A program made the translations under genes and the position numbers. The notes under the pieces were generated by a model, which worked only from the letters and a program-made list of their open reading frames with translations, ran no database searches and was not told where the DNA came from. Source: Chloroflexota bacterium (GTDB lineage: Bacteria; Chloroflexota; Dehalococcoidia; DSTF01; RBG-16-68-14). From it: 47,197 nucleotides of DNA. The stretch lies in NCBI GenBank assembly GCA_029262675.1, contig JAJCYW010000009.1, forward strand, positions 1 to 47,197, given 5' to 3'. Positions 29,939 to 39,895 of the stretch are shown here, piece after piece (the stretch's first letter is position 1; every line of letters starts with the position of its first letter).

Positions 29939-31411
29939 CTAGAACATCGAGGCGCGAGTTTGGTGTTCCCTCTCCACCAGAGCGGCGACGTTCACTCCAG
30001 AATCGACGGCCTGGTGAGTCCCACAGCCATAGCCACCGGCGTCGCAGCCGACGTAGAAGAGCCCCCGGATTGGCGCTCGAGCTGAGGGCTTCTGGCTGCC
30101 ACACTGGCCGACGATCTGGGCCAGGCCGATGCACTCGCCACCTTGTCCGGGGAATACGTGGTCTCTGGTCAGGGTGGACACGTGGTGGGAGCTATAGCGC
30201 TCCTTGGACTCCGTGTACCGCTCCACGTCGGGCCAGAGCTTGTCGACCATCTCCTCGAGCTTACCCCACCACATCTCGGCGTCGGGTGCGTCGGGGTCGG
30301 GCGAGCAGATGGTGCCGACCAGGGCGCACTGCTTGCCCTCGGGCGCAAGCGAGTCGTCGTAGAGAGAGGGGACCACGACGAAGGTGATCACATCCTCCGG
30401 CGGCTCGCCGGCCTTCGCCTTGAGGAAGCGTTCAGTGTCCATGACACTGTCGTCGGAGAAGGCAAGGTACACGCCGCGGTCGAAGACCGGTTGGCTCAGG
30501 AAGTAGCGGACGCCCATGATGCCCCAGGAGGGAATCAGCCCCTTAACATAGCTTACGTATGTCTTGTCGAAGTGCTGTTCGCCCACCATGCGAAGCACGG
30601 TTGGCTGAATGCCCGCGTTGCTGACCACGATGGGCGCGCGGAAGATGCCCTGCTCGGTGACTACGCCGGCCGCAGCGCCCTCCCCCACGATGATACGTTC
30701 CACGCGTGCCTTGGTGATGACCCGGCCACCGAATCGTTCAACCCCCTGGACGAAAACCTCGGCAACCCGGCCATAGCCGCCGCTGCTGTAGCGCATGGCC
30801 CCACCCTTGGCGAAGTCCTGATGCGTCCTGATCGCTTCGGAGGCGGCCAGCAGGTCGATCGGTACGACGAAGACGATGTTGGACCACATCGCCAGGTAGC
30901 TATAGATGGGCTGCGGGACCTCGTAGCGCGACAGGAACTCGGCAAGCGTGATGTTATCCAGTTTCTCGATCTCCTCCGCCGGCATGGAGGTCATGTCGGC
31001 GAACAGGCGGCCCGCCTCGGGGAGCTCCTCCTCCGTGAGGCCCAGCTGCTGAATGAGCGCCAGCGGTCCATCATCTTCCTGCTCTCCGGTGGGACTTGGG
31101 GGCATCTCGTAGCGGCCTGAGCGCCCCTTGTAGACCAACGCGCCGATCCCGGGTGGCGTGAGCAACTCGACCTCGTCCTCCATGTCGAGCTCCTTCAGGA
31201 CGGCGTGGAACTGAGAATCGAGGCTGGGAGCGCCGACGATCGGCCAGAGCTCGTAGCCAAAACCCTCTTTCGACATGGTCATGGCCTTGCCGCCGACGGC
31301 GGCATTCTTCTCCAAGAGTAGGGTCTTTAGACCTCGCTTGGACAGCAATGCCGCGCAAGCCGAGCCACCAAAGCCCGAGCCGACTACGATGGCGTCATAC
31401 GTTTCTTCCAT
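29939..31411 (-). CDS. CrtI/carotenoid-isomerase-like FAD oxidoreductase
   Basis: 490 residues with AGGGA upstream of the ATG. The N-terminal dinucleotide-binding motif is AIVVGSGFGGSACAALLSKRG (residues ~8-28; key Gly at GSGFGG) ending in LLLEKNAAVGG. The C-terminal FAD-clamp segment reads GLFYVGCDAGGYGCGTHQAVDSG. Size and motifs match the phytoene desaturase/carotene isomerase and related NAD(P)/FAD amine-oxidase-like family. No other carotenoid gene is in the window, so the substrate could be another polyprenyl or lipid. It is not in an obvious operon. Confidence 0.8.
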   Translation of the reverse strand: MEETYDAIVVGSGFGGSACAALLSKRGLKTLLLEKNAAVGGKAMTMSKEGFGYELWPIVGAPSLDSQFHAVLKELDMEDEVELLTPPGIGALVYKGRSGRYEMPPSPTGEQEDDGPLALIQQLGLTEEELPEAGRLFADMTSMPAEEIEKLDNITLAEFLSRYEVPQPIYSYLAMWSNIVFVVPIDLLAASEAIRTHQDFAKGGAMRYSSGGYGRVAEVFVQGVERFGGRVITKARVERIIVGEGAAAGVVTEQGIFRAPIVVSNAGIQPTVLRMVGEQHFDKTYVSYVKGLIPSWGIMGVRYFLSQPVFDRGVYLAFSDDSVMDTERFLKAKAGEPPEDVITFVVVPSLYDDSLAPEGKQCALVGTICSPDPDAPDAEMWWGKLEEMVDKLWPDVERYTESKERYSSHHVSTLTRDHVFPGQGGECIGLAQIVGQCGSQKPSARAPIRGLFYVGCDAGGYGCGTHQAVDSGVNVAALVEREHQTRASMF

Positions 31412-31951
31412 ATGTTGTCCCTGCCTTCCGCCTGTTAACCCTCTTCACACGTGCATACGTGCGGCGCTCCGATGTTCTCCCGAAAGCGTACAGTCGTGAG
31501 CGGGCCGGTGTCAGGGGCCAATTGTCCCTGATTCTTCGCGCAGCGCCTCGTGCGTCTCATCTCTCGTGCTGATTGTACCGGCCTCGGAACACGCCGTACT
31601 GGCACCTAAGCGTGTTTCTCCAAGCGACCGATTGCGCTTGTGGTAGAAACGGACCAGAAGCTTGCCGACGCAGATTGGCTGGCGGCTTTGACCCGAAGTC
31701 TTGGGGACGTTGGTGAGGTGGCCACCGGCGATGCGTCAGGAAGCGACGACTGAGTTGGCAGTCGAGACCACAATTGACACTGCTTCGACCTGAACGTGCG
31801 CTACTTGAACGAAGAGCACGGTCTTTACAGGCGCTCCCCGCATGCGCCTGCTCCAATGCCGTGCTCTTCGTCTACGCCTAGCCTACGCAGCGACAGAGCA
31901 CGGCCACCATACCCAATGTTATCCGAGATTTAGGCGTTGCCCTTCGCGGCA
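31412..31951. other. Intergenic region with a nested inverted repeat
   Basis: About 540 bases between the CrtI-like and LuxR-like genes. It contains the 59-base nested inverted repeat described separately. There is also a plus-strand open frame of 37 codons (31640-31753) with natural-looking composition (VVETDQKLADADWLAALTRS) but no start signal. I do not call it a gene. Confidence 0.45.
31811..31869. repeat. 59-base nested inverted repeat
   Basis: Outer 11-bp arms GAAGAGCACGG (31811-31821) and CCGTGCTCTTC (31859-31869) enclose inner 7-bp arms CAGGCGC (31828-31834) and GCGCCTG (31844-31850). It is downstream of the LuxR-like gene. There is no T-run for a classical terminator. It could be a small structured RNA or a miniature mobile repeat. 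Confidence 0.65.
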
Positions 31952-32533
31952 TTACCTAATGAGACTATCGCGAATGGCCATTACGGCAGCCTCGGTGCGA
32001 TTAGAAACGCCCATCTTCACTCGAATGCTTCCGACTTGCTTTCGCACCGTCAGAGTACTAGTACCCAAGCGGCCCGCAATCTCCTTGTCAGTCAAACCTG
32101 CTGTGACAAGCCGAAGAACGTCGACTTCGCGATGTGTCAGTCCATAGTGCTTTGTCCTAGCCGTCAAGTCGCGGACGATGCAAAGCACTTCATCCTCTCC
32201 AAGGCTGACGATGCGCGCCTCGTACGTGTGCGTCCCGTCGTCCAAATGGAGGTGGTACGTGTACGTAGTGGCTTGCCCCGTCGTAATCACCTGCTCTATG
32301 AGCTGCATCGTGCCGTCAACAACATCGCTGGGAAGCATGTTGCTAATGTTCTCGCCGAGAAATTCGTCAGGTGTGCGGTAGGGCTCCACGCCTTCTGCAG
32401 GTATGTAGTCGAGGAGAACACCACTTCTGTTCACGCGGAATATCATGTCTGGAACCGCGACCAGCAGTTGCCGGTTCGTGACTGGTCGGCCCTGGGCTTG
32501 CTTTTTGTGAGACCCTCTTCCGGCGGTGCTCAT
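31952..32533 (-). CDS. PAS-LuxR transcriptional regulator
   Basis: 193 residues from the ATG at 32533; a GTG at 32569 would add 12. Neither has a good ribosome-binding site. A PAS domain (~20-120) starts LVAVPDMIFRVNRSGVLLDY and ends EARIVSLGEDEVLCIVRDLT. The C-terminal LuxR-type helix-turn-helix (~128-190) reads LTHREVDVLRLVTAGLTDKE, then IAGRLGTSTLTVRKQVGSI. It is a one-component sensor-regulator with no receiver domain. The ligand or redox cofactor is unknown. Neighbouring genes (CrtI-like, GDT1) are possible targets. Confidence 0.85.
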   Translation of the reverse strand: MSTAGRGSHKKQAQGRPVTNRQLLVAVPDMIFRVNRSGVLLDYIPAEGVEPYRTPDEFLGENISNMLPSDVVDGTMQLIEQVITTGQATTYTYHLHLDDGTHTYEARIVSLGEDEVLCIVRDLTARTKHYGLTHREVDVLRLVTAGLTDKEIAGRLGTSTLTVRKQVGSIRVKMGVSNRTEAAVMAIRDSLIR

Positions 32534-32903
32534 ACCTAATTCTAACCACAACAGGCAACTCTTGGCCACGGCACGTTCGCATCGTTCGTCTTCGGGCTGG
32601 ATGCTTCTTCGCTAGCCCATGCGTGTCACGCAAGTGAACGCTAGCTTTTGTCTCTCGGCGTATTGCTCGCTGTCTGTACACTTCTCGCTTGTGGCAACAA
32701 GAGGACGAGTGCTTCTGAACACCGGCATTGGCGCTGGACTCGTCTTCGGGCCGGGGTCCAGAGTTCCTGCGTGGCTAATCTCCTTCGTCTCTGCCCACAG
32801 CGACTCTCCCAGCGCTCAAGCGGAACGCCCGAGGTTGCCGGGCCGGCACCTGGCGGCGCCCGCCAGCCGGTCGCGTCGCGGTTCCCGACAGGACAACGGA
32901 CGG
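32534..32903. other. Intergenic region with a possible lipoprotein remnant
   Basis: About 370 bases. A plus-strand TTG at 32648 begins MSLGVLLAVCTLLACGNKR, a good lipoprotein signal peptide and lipobox. The following frame looks non-coding and runs into the end of the GDT1 gene. It may be a decayed lipoprotein gene; there is no ribosome-binding site. Confidence 0.3.
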
Positions 32904-33491
32904 TCAACTTGCGACGGCTCTGGCAATGGCGATAATGCCGAACGCCACAAAGAGCCCAGCGGCCCCTACGCTTATTACCCGGTGCGGTAGCCGTGTTCCC
33001 GCTATGAGCCCAACGCCTATTGCCAGGGCGTCGGCCAGCACCATCCCGACGGTTGAGCCTAGCCAGACACCGACGGCATCTTCGGTGGTGCCAGCGAGCG
33101 ATACGGTGGCGAGCTGCGTCTTGTCTCCAAGCTCTGCCGCGAAGAACGCTGCAGTTACCACACCGAATGGCCCGAGGAACGAGGTCGTTCCGCTGTCCTG
33201 TTCTGAAGGCTCGAATCGATCTCCGCGGACGCTCCAAGCAGCGAAGACAAAGAACGAGAGGCCGACGATCGTCAGCACAAGTTGCTCCGGGAAGAGTTCG
33301 TCAAACGCTCGGCCGATAACAACCGAACCCAGGTGCACGACGAGCGTCGCCACCGAGACGCCAGCGAGGACTATCCACCAGCGGAAACGCGTGGCAAGCC
33401 AGAGAGCAACCAGTTGGGACTTGTCGCCGAGCTCAGCAACGAAGATGATCGCGGTGGACAAGAAGAATGCCGACACGGGCGTTCCTTTCAT
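32904..33491 (-). CDS. TMEM165/GDT1-family cation exporter
   Basis: 195 residues with six membrane spans in two homologous halves. Each half carries the family signature E-x-G-D-K-(S/T): AELGDKSQL at ~19-27 and AELGDKTQL at ~119-127. The acidic residues line the transport path. Bacterial members export Mn(II) or exchange Ca/Mn for protons. The single ATG has AAGGA directly before it, unusually close, so initiation may be weak. I compared the ~100-base leader with the Mn (yybP-ykoY) riboswitch and did not see its conserved loops. Confidence 0.88.
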   Translation of the reverse strand: MKGTPVSAFFLSTAIIFVAELGDKSQLVALWLATRFRWWIVLAGVSVATLVVHLGSVVIGRAFDELFPEQLVLTIVGLSFFVFAAWSVRGDRFEPSEQDSGTTSFLGPFGVVTAAFFAAELGDKTQLATVSLAGTTEDAVGVWLGSTVGMVLADALAIGVGLIAGTRLPHRVISVGAAGLFVAFGIIAIARAVAS

Positions 33492-33751
33492 TCCTTGTCG
33501 GAGAACCAGTTAGGATGAGTTTGTTGCCTGCCAGAGCGATGGTAAAGGGCCGAACAGCCTTTCCGAACCTGTGACGCGGGGACTCTTTCTTCACTCAGGG
33601 GGAATGGCAGAGGTTACCAGGCCGGCGCTTGGAGTTGGCGCACGCCCTATCCGGCCGGGATACTCCCAATGTTGGATAACGGAATTCGTCTGCGACGTCG
33701 ATACCTACGTAGCGAGGTGAGTAATCTGGGCTAGAAGCGAAGGCTACCTGC

Positions 33752-33856
33752 ATGAATACAAGACAGTGGGTGATTCCGGCGCTCGTCGCTGTCATCGGCG
33801 TCCAACAAGACTCGGCTTCCGCGCCGACGAACAGCGCTGTGGAGCCGCCGCAGTAG
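33752..33856 (+). CDS. Possible small peptide gene
   Basis: 34 codons, GAAGG about 10 nt upstream. The peptide MNTRQWVIPALVAVIGVQQD has a short hydrophobic stretch followed by SASAPTNSAVEPPQ. It could be a minimal exported peptide or chance. It precedes the small membrane protein gene by 53 bases on the same strand. Confidence 0.3.
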   Translation: MNTRQWVIPALVAVIGVQQDSASAPTNSAVEPPQ

Positions 33857-33909
33857 CGTAAACGCAGCGGGAGGACTTGGCGAGCTAACTAGGCACGAGG
33901 AGGACAGCG

Positions 33910-34281
33910 ATGGCACATCAAGGCGCAGTAGGCAGCACGCAGGTCGTGGACGACGCGCCCGCGAGAGAAGTGGCAGTGCAGAAGTATCAGCGATGGACCC
34001 GTGCCAGCCGGCTAGCGTTGGCGGCTTTCGTCGCTCTCGGATCCCTTACTCTTGTCTGGCTGGTACCCTGGCTACCCATAGGAATGGACACGAACAGCTA
34101 CTCTCCAGAGGTAGCCTTCTCCGTATTCCTGCTCGGGGGTTTCGCGGCGGCTGGAATTCTGGTGTTCGCTTTTCGCTGGTCCGCGCAGCGCCAAATGGAG
34201 CGGTTGGCAGCATGGACTGAGCTCTCAAGGTCGCTTGATGAACTCACGATGGCCGGCGTGACCTCTGGCCAGAACGAGTAA
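33910..34281 (+). CDS. Hypothetical two-span membrane protein
   Basis: 123 residues with GGAGGA 7 nt before the ATG. Two hydrophobic segments are visible, ALAAFVALGSLTLVWLVPWL (~37-56) and FSVFLLGGFAAAGILVFAF (~70-88). They are joined by a short loop with an Asp/Asn pair and followed by a basic/helical C-terminus (RQMERLAAWTELSRSLDEL). Both ends are probably cytoplasmic. No family recognised. Confidence 0.65.
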   Translation: MAHQGAVGSTQVVDDAPAREVAVQKYQRWTRASRLALAAFVALGSLTLVWLVPWLPIGMDTNSYSPEVAFSVFLLGGFAAAGILVFAFRWSAQRQMERLAAWTELSRSLDELTMAGVTSGQNE

Positions 34282-34373
34282 TCCCCGAGCTCGCATCTGC
34301 AATTACTAAGGAAGGGTGTCTTCCCCCAAGCTCTGATCGCGAGGACCAGTTTCCTCGAGCGTTGCCGTCGCTA

Positions 34374-35567
34374 TTACCCACCAAGCTTGCGGTACATCGT
34401 CACGACGGCCGCGCCGCCGAGGCCGAGATTGTGCTGGAGCGCGACCTTGGCGCCTTCGACCTGGCGCTTCTCGGCCATGCCACGCAGCTGCCAGTTCAGC
34501 TCGCTGCACTGGGCGAGGCCCGTCGCGCCGAGTGGGTGTCCCTTCGAGATGAGACCGCCGGATGGGTTGACGACCCACTTGCCGCCGTACGTCACGGCGC
34601 CGGAATCGATCAACTCGCCGCCCTTGCCTTCATCGCAGAGGCCCAGGCCTTCGTACGAGATCAGCTCGTTACATGAGAAACAGTCGTGTAGCTCGATCAC
34701 GTCCACGTCCTCCGGGCCGAGCCCTGACTGTTCGTAGACGGCCAGCGCTGCCTTCTTCGTGAGATCTGCGCCAACCATTTTGATGCAACTCTTCTCTTCA
34801 AAGCTGCTCGGCAGGTCGGTGGCCATGGCCATGCCGATGATCTCGACCGCCTGGTCCTCCAGTCCGTGCTCGCGCACGAACTTCTCACTGGCGACGATCG
34901 CCGCGCCGGCCCCGTCGGACGTGGGGCAGCACTGGAGCTTCGTGAGAGGTTCGTAGACCATCTTCGCGGAGAGAATGTCCTCCAGCGAGTATTCCGTCTG
35001 GAACTGTGAGTAGGGGTTGTTCACGGAGTGCTGGTGGTTCTTGTGGCCGATCTTGGCGAACTGAAGGGCGGTCGTGCCGTACTTCTCCATGTGCTCGCGC
35101 CCGGCGTTGCCGAACATCTGGGGCGCCGGCGGCGCCTGCGCGAATCCGCGGAGCTCAGCCATTACCTTGACGTGCGCCTCCAGCGGGTTTGCGCGGTCGG
35201 TGTACTTGATGCCCAGCGATCCCTTCTCCATCTTTTCGAAGCCCAATGCAAGCGCGCACTCCGCGATCCCGCCCTCGACAAACTGCTTCGCCATGTGGAG
35301 CGCAGTGGAGCCGGTAGCGCAATTGTTGTTCACGTTGTAGATGGGGATGCCGGTGAGGCCTAACTCGTACACGGCACGTTGACCAGCCGTGGAGTCGCCG
35401 TAACAGTAGCCGACGCAGGCCTGTTCGACATCCTCATACGCGATCCCGGCGTCGGCCAGCGCCTTCGTTCCGGCCTCCTTCGCCATGTCCGGGTAGTCCC
35501 AGTCCTTTGAGAACGGCTTCTCGAATTTCGTCATCCCGACGCCGACGACGAACACCTTGTTGGCCAT
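34374..35567 (-). CDS. SCP-x-type thiolase (lipid-transfer protein family)
   Basis: 397 residues from the ATG at 35567, with GGAAG upstream. The catalytic Cys is C83 in [14 protein letters not shown]; the C-terminal His is in [10 protein letters not shown]. The last motif is HNLGLGG, where classical thiolases have a second Cys (CxG). This is usual for SCP-x/acetyl-CoA acetyltransferase-like lipid-transfer thiolases. It cleaves or condenses branched or steroid-like 3-ketoacyl-CoA in the cytoplasm. A related thiolase lies in the 41-47 kb cluster, suggesting shared metabolism of bulky acyl-CoA esters. Alone on its strand here. Confidence 0.9.
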   Translation of the reverse strand: MANKVFVVGVGMTKFEKPFSKDWDYPDMAKEAGTKALADAGIAYEDVEQACVGYCYGDSTAGQRAVYELGLTGIPIYNVNNNCATGSTALHMAKQFVEGGIAECALALGFEKMEKGSLGIKYTDRANPLEAHVKVMAELRGFAQAPPAPQMFGNAGREHMEKYGTTALQFAKIGHKNHQHSVNNPYSQFQTEYSLEDILSAKMVYEPLTKLQCCPTSDGAGAAIVASEKFVREHGLEDQAVEIIGMAMATDLPSSFEEKSCIKMVGADLTKKAALAVYEQSGLGPEDVDVIELHDCFSCNELISYEGLGLCDEGKGGELIDSGAVTYGGKWVVNPSGGLISKGHPLGATGLAQCSELNWQLRGMAEKRQVEGAKVALQHNLGLGGAAVVTMYRKLGG

Positions 35568-35753
35568 GGGGCGCTTCCTTTCCTGGACCGCGCTGCGGTC
35601 GCTGGGTCGTTCGTTCAATAGAGGACAGAATCGCCTTATCGTATCGCGCTGGGCGAATCCTGCCAAGGCTCTCGAAACGTGCTCTGCGCGAGCCTTCTGC
35701 CAGCCAGGGGAGAGGTCGCCATTCCGGCGGCCGTTACCATTTCATGTCGGCGT
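35568..35753. other. Intergenic region next to a tRNA remnant
   Basis: Upstream of the thiolase gene. With 35808-35872 it makes a ~300-base gap that contains only tRNA remnant copy 4. No promoter could be assigned. Confidence 0.4.
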
Positions 35754-35807
35754 TGGGGCGGGAGACGAGGTTCGAACTCGCGACGATCTGCTAGGGAAGC
35801 AGAGGTG
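35754..35807 (-). pseudogene. tRNA-Gly(CCC)-like 3'-half remnant, copy 4
   Basis: On the minus strand CCTCTGCTTCCCTAGCAGA forms a complete 5-bp anticodon stem with a CCC-containing loop. GTCGCGAGTTCGAACCTCGT (T-arm) and CTCCCGCCCCA (acceptor end) follow. No GCGGGAG 5' acceptor strand or D-arm is found in the ~40 bases upstream, so it is truncated. Confidence 0.75.
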
Positions 35808-35872
35808 TGCGGTTCTGAGTCAGATCGAAGCTCCAAACGCCCAAACTGTCTCGTCGGGAACGATACGAGCGG

Positions 35873-36523
35873 TTAGAGATCGCGGCGGAGCTGGCGGACG
35901 CCCGGGCACTTGTAGACCGCCTCGAAGTCGGGATGGAGCTTCTCGTCGACGACCTCGTACCCAGCTTTCTCGTAGGCGCGCTGAGCGTTGTCGTTACCGA
36001 TGAACACACCGATGTCGGCGACGGTCGCGCCCTTGGATCGGCCGCGCTCCATCATCTCAGCAAGCAGTTTGTCCACCAGACCGCGCCGCCGGAACTCGGG
36101 CTTCGTCGCCACGTTCTCCGTGATCCAGGCGCCTGGAGCGTGCTCCGTCTCGACCAACGCGATGGTTCCCGCGCGCATCCAACCTTTGCTGATTTCGTCC
36201 TGCGTCATGCCAATCTTCCGGCAGGCTTCCGCGACGCCCTCCTCGAACGAAGACTCAGCGCTGAAGTAACCCGTCAACGCGGCCGCGGGCGTGCCGTCGA
36301 CTTCGGCGATAATGAACCCCTGATAACTACCCCAGTGTTTGGTCCCCGTCGTCGCGAACGCCTCAAGAAAGCGCAGCGCGTCTTCTTCGGAGCCGCCGAC
36401 GAAGAAGTCCCACATGCCTTTGGGGAGGTGCGAACGAAACGCCGTGAGCTGCACCCAGGCGATGAACGGCACGTGCTCCTCACGCGCGTCGATGATGCGG
36501 ACGTCTAGCGCTTCTCTGACCAT
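35873..36523 (-). CDS. GNAT-family N-acetyltransferase
   Basis: 216 residues from the ATG at 36523, with GGAGG about 10 nt upstream. The acetyl-CoA-binding motif A is ITENVATKPEFRRRGLVDKL (~140-159), with RRRG as the pyrophosphate loop. It is followed by GVFIGNDNAQRAYEKAGYEVV, the motif B region. The N-terminal half is a longer helical insert (FFVGGSEEDALRFLEAFA). The substrate is unknown. The gene is bracketed by tRNA remnants copies 4 and 5. Confidence 0.85.
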   Translation of the reverse strand: MVREALDVRIIDAREEHVPFIAWVQLTAFRSHLPKGMWDFFVGGSEEDALRFLEAFATTGTKHWGSYQGFIIAEVDGTPAAALTGYFSAESSFEEGVAEACRKIGMTQDEISKGWMRAGTIALVETEHAPGAWITENVATKPEFRRRGLVDKLLAEMMERGRSKGATVADIGVFIGNDNAQRAYEKAGYEVVDEKLHPDFEAVYKCPGVRQLRRDL

Positions 36524-36683
36524 GACTGGATGCCTCCTTCCGGCAGCCGCTACGATACCACAAACTGACGACGGAACCACGAGCTACGTGCTTGCCAGCC
36601 TGCAGAAGTGTTTCCGAGAAGCAAAGCGCGCCGGCTGTCGGAGGCAGAGGGCTTGGGCGGGGGGCAGTACTGGGTTGAACCTG

Positions 36684-36726
36684 TGGAGCCGGAGACGAGT
36701 TTTGAATCTCCGGCTTGCGAAGGTGG
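36684..36726 (-). pseudogene. tRNA 3'-half remnant, copy 5 (divergent)
   Basis: On the minus strand CCTTCGCAAGCC, then GGAGATTCAAAACTCGT, then CTCCGGCTCCA. It resembles copy 1 in the T-arm and acceptor region but has a CGC-type loop and GCCGG, so it may derive from another tRNA or be a decayed relative. No 5' half. Confidence 0.45.
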
Positions 36727-36741
36727 CCCGGGCGCGTTGTC

Positions 36742-39117
36742 CTAGGCAAGGACCTTAGTCGCCTCGGCCAAGTTCATGCGGTCACAGTGACGGATTGAGG
36801 GGAGGGTAGACACGAGGATGGCCGCCAGAACCAACGACGCGACGACGACGTACGTCCGCGTGCTCACGTGGAAGAGCATCGAAAAGAACTCCGATTGGAA
36901 GGATGCCATCAGGTAGGACGATGCAAGCGTGCCCAGGACGAGGCCCGGCGCCACGGCAAGCAGGCCGAGCGCCAGCGACTCGCCCAGGAGAGCCGACGCG
37001 ACGAACCAAGAGCTCGAGCCCAACGTGCGCATGGTCGCTATCTCGCGTTCGCGCTCGAGGACATTCACGGTCATCGTATTGAAGACGATGGCGGCGGCCA
37101 TCACCATGCAGAAGGCCACTACAAACCAGATCATGACGCTGAACAATGCCAGCACCTCCTGGAAGTCGTTTCGCATCTCGTCCTTAATCTGGACGCCCGC
37201 AACGCCCGCCATCTCGTAGAGCGCCATCTGCACAGGTTCGTTCTTCGACGGAGAGGCAGTTTCGATGAGCAGGCCGTTGAAGCCAGCGGGGAGGCCCAGT
37301 TCTCCCTCCAAAGTGGCCATTGATAGATAGGCAAGGCCGCCCATTGCTTCATTGCTGACGCCCCCGACTTCCAGCGAAGCCGTCCGGCCGCCCGTCGAGA
37401 TGTTCAGCCGGTCGCCGCGTCCCACGCCAAGCTTGTCGGCGACGCCTGTCGGCAGAATGACCTCGCCGCGTGTCAGGATCTCTCCGGCATCGCCGCCGCC
37501 GTCCAAGTCGAAGCCGTGGAGGCGCTGCTCCGGCTCCATCGCCAACAGTTCGACGTTGGTCGCCTCCGAGCCGGAGGTCGCTGTTGCGGGTGTCATGTAG
37601 ATGGGCTCCGCCATCGTCACGCCGTCGATGGCTCTCGCCTCCGCGAGGCTGTCTTCTCCCTTGGATGCGGAGAATGCGGCAGCGACATCCCAGCGGTCCG
37701 TCTCGCCGAACTGCTTGTCTATAGTGAAGTTCATACTGTCGAAGGTCGAAAAGCCGATGACGAGGAGGAGAAGTGCGAGGCTGATGGCGCCCACCGTGTA
37801 GAATGTCCGCCGGGGAGCGCGCCAGACGTTGCGGAGCGAGACCCGCAGGAGCATGGGCGGACGCCGGCCTAGAGCGAACACACGCTCGACCTGCGAGGAA
37901 TAGCCCTTCGTCAGCGCGACCTCCGGGGAGGGGCGCATCGCTGAGGCGGGCAGTAATCGCGCGGCTGACCACGCTGGGACGGCGGCGGCCACCAGCGACA
38001 CCAGCAGGCTCACCAGCACGCCCACCAAGATAGGGACGGCCTGGAACTCATTCGTTACCAGCGGGATGTCCAGAGCTGCCGCGTAGGCGTCGGTGAGGGC
38101 GTACGAAAGGCCGTACCCCACCGCGATTCCGCCCGCGGCGCCCGCTGCCGCGATCACTGCTGCGATCAGCAAGTAGTGCCCGATGATGGCGACGGTCCCG
38201 TAGCCGACCGCTCGGAACAGGCCGATGATGGTACGTTGGGCATGCACCAGGCGGCTCATGGCGATGTAGATGGCGAATGCTCCGACAGCCAGGATGAGCG
38301 CAGGTAGCAGCGTCGCGAACTGCCGGCCTCCCTCCAGGTCGAGCTCGGTTGCGGCCTTGCTGGGCTGATCCTCTGAGAACGTCGCGACCTTCACGCCGTA
38401 TGGCGCCAGGACTCCTTCCACGGCCGAGAGCGTTTCCTCCCGGGCGGCCTCGTTGCTCACCACGACGCCGACTTCGTTGATCTCTCCCTCCCGTCCGAAG
38501 AGTTGCTCCAGCCGGGTCTCCGGCAGGAAGAAGACACCAAAGCGGCGAGGGCTTGCGAGGAAGTCTTGTTTGCTCTCCGCCAGGATGAGGTACTCGGGGC
38601 TCGAAACGATGCCTGCGATCTCGAAATCCTTTAGACCGCTCGGCGATTGGACCTGAAGCGTGTCGCCGGGCTTCAGACCGTAGAAGTCGGCGAATGCAAG
38701 CACAGGCAGTAAGGCGTCCGTGTCGCTCGGCTGCAGATAACGGCCGACTTCGATTACGATGTCGTTCACTTCGGGGCGACGGTCTGCCGGCACGCCGACA
38801 AGCCGCGCCTGAACGAGGCGGTCCCCTGGTGCCACGAGGCCCGTATCGATGACCTGCCGGCCCACCACCGCTTCAACGTTCGGCAAGCCTCGGATCTCTT
38901 CGACCGTCGACGCAGGCGCACTATCGATCTCCACGGTGAAGTCCGCGAAATTGGTTTCGCGGTACGTCCGGTCATAGGAGCGACCGATGTTCTCGAAGGC
39001 CACGGTCAGACAAACGTAGACCGCAATCCCGAGCCCGATGATGACCATGAGGGCCCCGAATTGGTAGCGTCGCGCAAGGATGTCGCGCAGCACCAGAAGG
39101 TGGATTTTCTTGTTCAT
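36742..39117 (-). CDS. MacB/FtsX-type ABC transporter permease
   Basis: 791 residues from the ATG at 39117, 19 nt after the ATPase gene; no strong ribosome-binding site, so coupling is likely. There is an N-terminal span (~17-40), a large outer MacB_PCD domain (~45-250), FtsX core spans (~270-420), a second single span (~460-480), a second outer domain (~485-680), and final FtsX spans (~690-780). This duplicated FtsX layout fits lipoprotein-release or lipid/peptide-export permeases that use ATP power without a membrane channel of their own. The cargo is unknown. The many lipoprotein genes in this window are possible clients. Confidence 0.88.
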   Translation of the reverse strand: MNKKIHLLVLRDILARRYQFGALMVIIGLGIAVYVCLTVAFENIGRSYDRTYRETNFADFTVEIDSAPASTVEEIRGLPNVEAVVGRQVIDTGLVAPGDRLVQARLVGVPADRRPEVNDIVIEVGRYLQPSDTDALLPVLAFADFYGLKPGDTLQVQSPSGLKDFEIAGIVSSPEYLILAESKQDFLASPRRFGVFFLPETRLEQLFGREGEINEVGVVVSNEAAREETLSAVEGVLAPYGVKVATFSEDQPSKAATELDLEGGRQFATLLPALILAVGAFAIYIAMSRLVHAQRTIIGLFRAVGYGTVAIIGHYLLIAAVIAAAGAAGGIAVGYGLSYALTDAYAAALDIPLVTNEFQAVPILVGVLVSLLVSLVAAAVPAWSAARLLPASAMRPSPEVALTKGYSSQVERVFALGRRPPMLLRVSLRNVWRAPRRTFYTVGAISLALLLLVIGFSTFDSMNFTIDKQFGETDRWDVAAAFSASKGEDSLAEARAIDGVTMAEPIYMTPATATSGSEATNVELLAMEPEQRLHGFDLDGGGDAGEILTRGEVILPTGVADKLGVGRGDRLNISTGGRTASLEVGGVSNEAMGGLAYLSMATLEGELGLPAGFNGLLIETASPSKNEPVQMALYEMAGVAGVQIKDEMRNDFQEVLALFSVMIWFVVAFCMVMAAAIVFNTMTVNVLEREREIATMRTLGSSSWFVASALLGESLALGLLAVAPGLVLGTLASSYLMASFQSEFFSMLFHVSTRTYVVVASLVLAAILVSTLPSIRHCDRMNLAEATKVLA

Positions 39118-39136
39118 CCCGATGTCGCCATGCTCT

Positions 39137-39895
39137 CTACCACTCGACGTCCGCTGCCGCGACCGGCTCGCTGTTGACCTCGTCTGATTGGACGCGTCCG
39201 TCGCGCAGACGAAGCGCCCGGTTGCCAATAGGCGTGATGGCGCTGTTGTGCGTCACCAGGACACAGGTCTTGCCGCGCTCAGATGTGAGGCTCTGGAGAA
39301 GGGCAAGGATCTGCTGGCCGGTGCGGAAGTCCAGGTTGCCTGTTGGCTCGTCGCACAGGAGGATGTCCGGGTCCTTGGCCAGTGCGCGGGCAATAGCCAC
39401 GCGCTGCTGTTCGCCGCCGGAGAGCTGGCTGGGGAAGTGGTCGCTCCTTTCGCTCAACCCGACGAGGTTCAGCAGCCTCTCGGCCGTCTCGTCTACGGAA
39501 TGACGGTCCTGCATGACCAACTCGGCGGCGAACTCCACGTTCTCGCGGGCGGTGAGGGTGGGTATGAGATTGAAGAACTGAAAGACGAACCCGATGTGTT
39601 CGCGGCGGAAGCGGCCCAGGTCGCGGTCGGACAGCGTCGCGATATCGATGCCGGTGTAGGCGATGCTGCCGCTGGTCGGCCGGTCGAGACCGCCGAGCAG
39701 ATTGAGCAGCGTGGTCTTGCCGGAGCCGCTCGGGCCCAGCACCACGATGAGTTCGCCCTTCTGGAACGCGAGGTCGACGTCGCTGAGGGCGGTCACGTTC
39801 GCTTGCCCGCTCTCGAAGACCTTGGCGACGCCACGCAGGTCGAGCAGCGGTGCTGACGTTGAGAGTGGCGGCGTGTCGCTGGTGGAATCGTTCAT
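39137..39895 (-). CDS. MacB/LolD-type ABC transporter ATPase
   Basis: 252 residues. Walker A is [16 protein letters not shown] (~54-69), the Q-loop [11 protein letters not shown], the signature LSGGEQQR, and Walker [13 protein letters not shown]; the H-loop is VLVTHN. The FNL after the Q-loop Gln and the PTGNLD box are typical of the LolD/MacB group. A 15-residue Ser/Thr-rich N-terminal extension precedes the domain. GGAGAG lies upstream of the ATG. It pairs with the FtsX-type permease directly downstream. Confidence 0.93.
   Translation of the reverse strand: MNDSTSDTPPLSTSAPLLDLRGVAKVFESGQANVTALSDVDLAFQKGELIVVLGPSGSGKTTLLNLLGGLDRPTSGSIAYTGIDIATLSDRDLGRFRREHIGFVFQFFNLIPTLTARENVEFAAELVMQDRHSVDETAERLLNLVGLSERSDHFPSQLSGGEQQRVAIARALAKDPDILLCDEPTGNLDFRTGQQILALLQSLTSERGKTCVLVTHNSAITPIGNRALRLRDGRVQSDEVNSEPVAAADVEW

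Noticed and set aside
33492..33600. Mn-responsive yybP-ykoY riboswitch before the GDT1 exporter
   Set aside because: Attractive from context, but the conserved loop sequences are not recognisable in the leader.
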